From contig CAZBBC010000091.1 in NCBI GenBank assembly GCA_964489835.1, positions 1 to 18,730 of the forward strand: a stretch of DNA of 18,730 nucleotides, in the 5' to 3' direction. This DNA comes from CAZBBC01 sp964489835 (GTDB lineage Bacteria > Calditrichota > Calditrichia > JAJRVZ01). Below are positions 15,858 through 18,730 of this stretch, piece by piece (the stretch's first letter is position 1; the number at the start of each line of letters is the position of its first letter). The notes beneath the pieces are model-generated. The model had not been told where the DNA came from. It did no database searches and saw only the letters and a list, made by a program, of their open reading frames with translations. Position numbers and translations under genes: made by a program.

Positions 15858-16041
15858 ATTTCTCTGAAGGAGAAAAATATCATAGCACAGGGCAACGCCC
15901 TGTGAGATAAGAAACAAGCAAACAAGAAATTCCCTGAAGGGGAATAAGAAATATGAAACCCTTTCAGGGTTTATCCAATTTTTAGAACCACATGTCCCAG
16001 GGCGTTGCCTTGGGCTAAAATATTATTCCCCTATCGGGGAA
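15858..16041. repeat. Mirror-image array of six small hairpins
   Basis: Six short palindromes: near 15859-15873 (TTCTC TGAA GGAGAA), 15886-15904 (CACAGGGC AAC GCCCTGTG), 15930-15944 (TTCCC TGAA GGGGAA), 15956-15972 (AAACCCT TTC AGGGTTT), 15996-16014 (CCCAGGGC GTT GCCTTGGG) and 16026-16041 (TTCCCC TATC GGGGAA). The last three, reverse-complemented, give the same order as the first three, and the linkers match as well. The array is thus two inverted copies of a three-hairpin unit. It ends seven bases before the ribosome binding site (AAGGAGG, 16048-16054) of the next gene. Confidence 0.8.
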
Positions 16042-16059
16042 TAAAATAAGGAGGAAAAT

Positions 16060-16866
16060 ATGAACGGACGATTTTTCATTTCTATCATTTTGTTTTTTCT
16101 TTTATTTAGTTATTGTTTTGTTAATGCCCAGGATAAAGTTACCATCGTGGCCCCAACGTCGGAAGCCGCTGATGGCCTGGATCTGAAAGCTGTCAGTGAA
16201 TTGTTCAAAGATTCTAAAAATCTTGAAGAATTTGAAAAGGCTCTCAATGATCCTGAATTGGGTGTCAACAATCTGGATCTCGATGAAAATGGAGAAGTTG
16301 ACTTTATTCGTGTTGTCGAGGAAGTCGCCGATGACATTCATGTCATTATTTTACAGGTGCCCCTGGGGGAAAACGAATTCCAGGATGTGGCGACTATTGA
16401 AATCGAGAAAACCGGTAGTGAAGAATACAATATGCAAATTCATGGTAATGAGATCATTTATGGTCCTGATTACTATGTGGTACCCGCGCATGTGTATATC
16501 CACCGCTGGCCGGTTATTCTCTGGATTTACCGGCCGGTTTACCGACCGTATCGCTCGGGCTTTTATCACGGATATTATCCACGCTGGTGGAAACCATACC
16601 GTCCGGTACCGATCAAAGTTTACCGGACGCGCGCGGTAAAATTGACCAACAAAAAAACATACATTCATACCCGCCGGGTAAAAAGCATTAAAAAGGTGAA
16701 TTATACACCGCGGAAATCAACGCTGGTTAAACGAAAAGTAACGGTAAAAAAGCCCGCCAAAAAAGCCGTTAGAAATGATATCAGAAGAACCACGCGGGCA
16801 GCGGAGAAACAAAAAGTACCAGAAAAAAAAGCTCCCAGAAGTCAACCTAAGAGAAATATTGAATAG
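16060..16866 (+). CDS. Secreted protein with EF-hand-like loop and basic C-terminal tail
   Basis: A 268-residue hypothetical exported protein. A signal peptide ends at VNA|Q (residue 23). A conserved-looking core follows, with NNLDLDENGEVDFIRVVEE: D73, D75, N77, E79 and D81 form a DxDxNGxxD calcium-binding-type loop. After it come VHVIILQVPLGENEFQDVATIEIEK-like strands (residues 93-116). The middle (145-180) is rich in Trp, Tyr, Pro and His (RPVYRPYRSGFYHGYYPRW). The last 85 residues are strongly basic (many KK, RR and KKP). I recall similar cores in uncharacterised FCB-group proteins, but no function is known to me. The basic, aromatic tail suggests binding to an anionic surface such as cell wall, LPS or DNA; that is inference. 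The start is firm: AAGGAGG five bases before ATG. Confidence 0.85.
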   Translation: MNGRFFISIILFFLLFSYCFVNAQDKVTIVAPTSEAADGLDLKAVSELFKDSKNLEEFEKALNDPELGVNNLDLDENGEVDFIRVVEEVADDIHVIILQVPLGENEFQDVATIEIEKTGSEEYNMQIHGNEIIYGPDYYVVPAHVYIHRWPVILWIYRPVYRPYRSGFYHGYYPRWWKPYRPVPIKVYRTRAVKLTNKKTYIHTRRVKSIKKVNYTPRKSTLVKRKVTVKKPAKKAVRNDIRRTTRAAEKQKVPEKKAPRSQPKRNIE

Positions 16867-16928
16867 TGATATACCTTATGTGTCATTTTTTTTAACCACA
16901 GAGGACACAAAGTTATTATAATTCATGA

Positions 16929-17163
16929 GTGTCCGGTTAAAACTATAATCAATAGCATTTATCACCGGAAAATCAAATGGTTTTGAGATTAAATATACAT
17001 AGAGATTTGATTTAAAGAACTCACCCTAAATCCCTCTCTTGGAAAGAGAGGGACATTAGGGAGCCCCTTCTCTTTTCAAGAGAAGGTTGAAAATGCGGCT
17101 TAGACGCAGGCTTGGGGATGAGTTTTTTTGATCCTTAATTGAATCATTTTTTTACACCGGACA
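16929..17163. repeat. MITE-like element, copy 2
   Basis: Terminal inverted repeats GTCCGGTTAAAA and TTTTACACCGGAC bound about 235 bp. Inside are the same hairpins as at 11.1 kb in reverse orientation: CCCTCTCTT/AAGAGAGGG at 17032-17052 and CCTTCTCTT/AAGAGAAGG near 17066-17086, bracketed by AACTCACCC and GGGGATGAGTT. This copy has about 25 extra bases (around 17087-17111) compared with copy 1. It is nested between the oppositely oriented boxes at 16892-16912 and 17197-17217. There is no reading frame in the element. Confidence 0.78.
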
Positions 17164-17251
17164 TTAATGATTTTAATTTTATAATTAATAGATACACTTC
17201 GTGCGCTTCGTGGTTAAAACAAACACATTTAATAATAAAGGAAAAAATTTT

Positions 17252-17548
17252 ATGAACACTAAAATGTATGGTAGCATTCTTTTATTTATTTTGATTATTT
17301 TCCTTTTATCTGGGTGTATTCCGGGCAGTGGAACGAATACAACGAAAAATCCTGCCGGATTTTTTACCGGTATCTGGCATGGCTGGATCGCGCCCTTTTC
17401 TTTGATTGTAGGCTTTTTTAATCCGGAGATACGTGTTTATGAAACTATGAATACAGGATGGTGGTATGATTTCGGATTTTATATTGCGATCATTAGCGGA
17501 TTCGGGAGCATTGCATTCCTGCGTGGGCAACATAAAAAGAAGAGGTGA
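17252..17548 (+). CDS. Small conserved lipoprotein/membrane protein
   Basis: A 98-residue protein with a lipoprotein signal ending FLLSGC (Cys22). A compact conserved-looking core follows (PAGFFTGIWHGWIAPFSLIVGFFNPEIRVYE, TGWWYDFGFYIAIISGFG) with a hydrophobic segment near residues 40-55 and a C-terminal membrane helix (about 72-90), ending in a basic tail (HKKKR). I recall this as a widespread uncharacterised family; no function is assigned. The ATG at 17252 is chosen because AAAGGA lies about ten bases upstream; a GTG/ATG-type extension to 17201 would put extra hydrophilic residues before the signal peptide. The next gene overlaps its end. Confidence 0.82.
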   Translation: MNTKMYGSILLFILIIFLLSGCIPGSGTNTTKNPAGFFTGIWHGWIAPFSLIVGFFNPEIRVYETMNTGWWYDFGFYIAIISGFGSIAFLRGQHKKKR

Positions 17549-17972
17549 ATCAGCTATTAAGAAAAGAAATTCACTGAACGATAAAATTGTCATCTTTGAC
17601 GGGATCTGTTATTTATGCAGTGCGTCGGTGCAGTTTATTATTAAAAGAGATTCCCAGGCCAAATTTAAATTTGTTGCCCGGCAGTCTGACACCGGTCAGC
17701 GATTGCTTTCCCGGCATCAGGCATCTTTAAAAGATACCGAAACAATCGTGCTTTTAAAGGATCAGATCATATATACCGGCAGCGATGCCGTGTTAGAAAT
17801 TGCCAGGGGCTTGGATCATATCTGGAAACTTCTGATCGTCTTTAAAATTATCCCCGGATTTATCAGAAACTGGGTATATACTTTTATCGCTAAACACCGA
17901 TATCGATGGTTTGGAAAACGAGATGTATGTTATACACCGACGCAGAAATTAAAACAAAGATTTTTGGAATGA
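17523..17972 (+). CDS. DCC-family thiol-disulfide oxidoreductase-like protein (DUF393)
   Basis: A small protein of the DCC (DUF393) family, named for its conserved D-x-x-C-x-x-C region. Here it reads IVIFDGICYLCSASVQFII, with cysteine codons at 17607-17609 and 17616-17618. The rest fits the family: KFKFVARQSDTGQRLL, TIVLLKDQIIYTGSDAVLEIARGL, and the C-terminal GKRDVCYTPTQKLKQRFLE. It is complete at the 3' end. The start is uncertain. No ATG occurs in frame between the preceding gene and the motif; GTG at 17523 is listed, TTG at 17511 and ATG at 17466 lie deeper in the upstream gene, and an ATT at 17556 has a good AGGTGA upstream. The overlap with the lipoprotein gene suggests translational coupling. 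Family members are thought to be redox proteins, mostly uncharacterised. Confidence 0.85.
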   Translation: MGNIKRRGESAIKKRNSLNDKIVIFDGICYLCSASVQFIIKRDSQAKFKFVARQSDTGQRLLSRHQASLKDTETIVLLKDQIIYTGSDAVLEIARGLDHIWKLLIVFKIIPGFIRNWVYTFIAKHRYRWFGKRDVCYTPTQKLKQRFLE

Positions 17973-18052
17973 TACTTTCAAAATGATTTTTAATCATAAT
18001 GACAGGCGGTTTGCATAAGCAATCAAAAACAACGAAAGATATAGATGATAAA

Positions 18053-18211
18053 ATGATGAAATTACAAACCAAGATATTACTTTACTTAATCATTTTTGCC
18101 ATATTTGATATGGTTATTCCGATTCCTTTTTCAGCCTTACTGTTGATCTATATCCTATTAGAGAAACCGGCATGGTTCAAAAATTTGGTTTCTGAAATAT
18201 ATGGTAATTAA
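18053..18211 (+). CDS. Small hydrophobic membrane protein
   Basis: About 52 residues: a short basic start (MMKLQTK), a hydrophobic stretch ILLYLIIFAIFDMVIPIPFSALLLIYILL that could form one kinked or two short membrane helices around the PIP motif, and a C-terminus KPAWFKNLVSEIYGN. The pattern looks conserved rather than random, and I recall similar short proteins of unknown function. The start is uncertain: ATG at 18053 or 18056, with the frame open back to ATG 17999. No strong ribosome binding site is seen at any of them. Confidence 0.6.
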   Translation: MMKLQTKILLYLIIFAIFDMVIPIPFSALLLIYILLEKPAWFKNLVSEIYGN

Positions 18212-18226
18212 CCTGATAAATTATAT

Positions 18227-18326
18227 AGATTGCTTAGCTAACGCTCGCAATGACGATAATGGAGCTGTCATTGCGAGTCACGAAGAATGAGTAGCCTGCC
18301 CGCCTCCTGGCGGGATGAAGCAATCT
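18227..18326. repeat. Inverted-repeat element (CTCGCAATGAC type) ending in a T-run
   Basis: Outer arms AGATTGCTT (18227-18235) and AAGCAATCT (18318-18326) pair perfectly, and inner arms 18244-18254 and 18267-18277 (CTCGCAATGAC/GTCATTGCGAG) pair over 11 bp. A third hairpin CCCGCC TCCT GGCGGG lies near 18299-18314. TTTT follows the right outer arm, so it may also terminate transcription from the genes at 17252-18211. This 'CATTGCGAG...GAAGCAATCT' text is a repeat type I recall from many unrelated bacterial genomes. Confidence 0.7.
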
Positions 18327-18506
18327 TTTTAATTCTAGATGTTATGCCCAATTCTTTTGAGTAAGAGATCTAGCCATTTTTATTATTGTCGATGTATCGT
18401 ATAATAGTTAACTTGGAATAAATCAATTTGAAATGTGGTTTGGAAAAAAGTAATTACTACCGGTGATATTTAAAATCTGACCAAAAATATTAGAAATTTG
18501 AATAAT

Positions 18507-18591
18507 GAATATCGATTAACGAATTTTGATTTAAGAAGTAAACACGAAAAAAAATCAAAAATCGAAATTCGCTAATCCTTGTTCGATATTC
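18507..18591. repeat. AT-rich imperfect inverted repeat
   Basis: The left arm beginning GAATATCG (with AACGAATTTTGATTT) and the right arm 18552-18591 (AAATCAAAAATCG ... TTCGATATTC) are inverted relatives; the right arm has about five extra bases. No gene lies in 18330-18650 around it; the rest is plain AT-rich sequence. Confidence 0.55.
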
Positions 18592-18658
18592 AAATGTAAG
18601 AGAGAAACTCTTAGATTTTGCATCGAAGAATCTAAAAATAAGGGAGGAAATGTTAATT

Positions 18659-18730
18659 ATGAATAAAGGATGTCTTATCGGATTGATTGTTACGGCAGTC
18701 GTTATTTTGGTCCTAGCGATCGGACTTTTC
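18659..18730 (+). CDS. N-terminally anchored membrane protein, truncated by window end
   Basis: Only 24 codons are present: a short start (MNKG), then a single hydrophobic helix (CLIGLIVTAVVILVLAIGLF). GGAGG at 18643-18647 precedes it. The ATG at 18659 is about 11 bases from it; an in-frame ATG at 18650 is only two bases away. The layout resembles the N-terminus of LemA-type proteins, but many anchored proteins look alike here, so I do not assign a family. Confidence 0.6.
   Translation, partial: MNKGCLIGLIVTAVVILVLAIGLF

Noticed and set aside
15858..16041. CRISPR array
   Set aside because: The palindromes differ in sequence and spacing, there are no identical direct repeats, and no cas genes are in the window.

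Overview
The window looks like a fragment of a metagenome-assembled or draft bacterial genome. It contains a gap of exactly 100 N whose two flanks carry the same 55 bases. The organism is most likely in the broad FCB group (Bacteroidota relatives such as KSB1, Calditrichota or Marinimicrobia-type lineages). The clues are signal peptides ending in NAQ|D or QAQ|D, a four-helix-bundle (S23-type) orphan gene, and intergenic DNA full of small palindromic repeats. Several genes have strong Shine-Dalgarno sites (for example AAGGAGG before 16060), which argues against a classical Bacteroidales genome. The lineage call is an inference with low confidence.

Layout. 1-72: tRNA-Phe(GAA) on the minus strand, cut by the window edge. 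373-819: first copy of a ~450 bp structured repeat. 850-2822 (minus): one DUF4153 membrane protein gene split by the assembly gap. 2921-3300: palindromic repeats and a 5' remnant of a four-helix-bundle gene. 3406-4548: membrane-anchored NAPE-PLD-like metallo-beta-lactamase-fold hydrolase. 4551-5372 (minus): Gfo/Idh/MocA oxidoreductase pseudogene without its NAD-binding domain. 5548-5996: second copy of the ~450 bp repeat, which runs into the 3' end of an NfeD-like gene (5976-6386, minus). 6635-6994: intact four-helix-bundle gene between inverted repeats.

7194-15783 is the metabolic core, all on the plus strand: an MFS sugar porter, a penicillin-acylase-family lipoprotein, a GH127-type beta-L-arabinofuranosidase-like lipoprotein, and an open reading frame that joins a complete ArfB (YaeJ) ribosome-rescue protein in frame to a PA14/beta-propeller glycoside-hydrolase-like exoprotein. 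Together the porter and exoenzymes suggest uptake and breakdown of an arabinose-containing or otherwise decorated glycan. The substrate cannot be read from sequence.

16060-18211 holds small envelope genes: a secreted protein with an EF-hand-like loop and a basic tail, a small lipoprotein, a DCC-family thiol-disulfide protein and a 52-residue membrane protein. A truncated membrane-anchored protein begins at 18659.

No phage, CRISPR, defence, transposase or secretion system is visible. The most unusual items are the ArfB-glycosidase fusion, the paired ~450 bp hairpin repeats, a mirror-image array of six small hairpins at 15858-16041, an inverted pair of MITE-like elements around 11.1 and 17.0 kb, and the four-helix-bundle cassette with its decayed relative.
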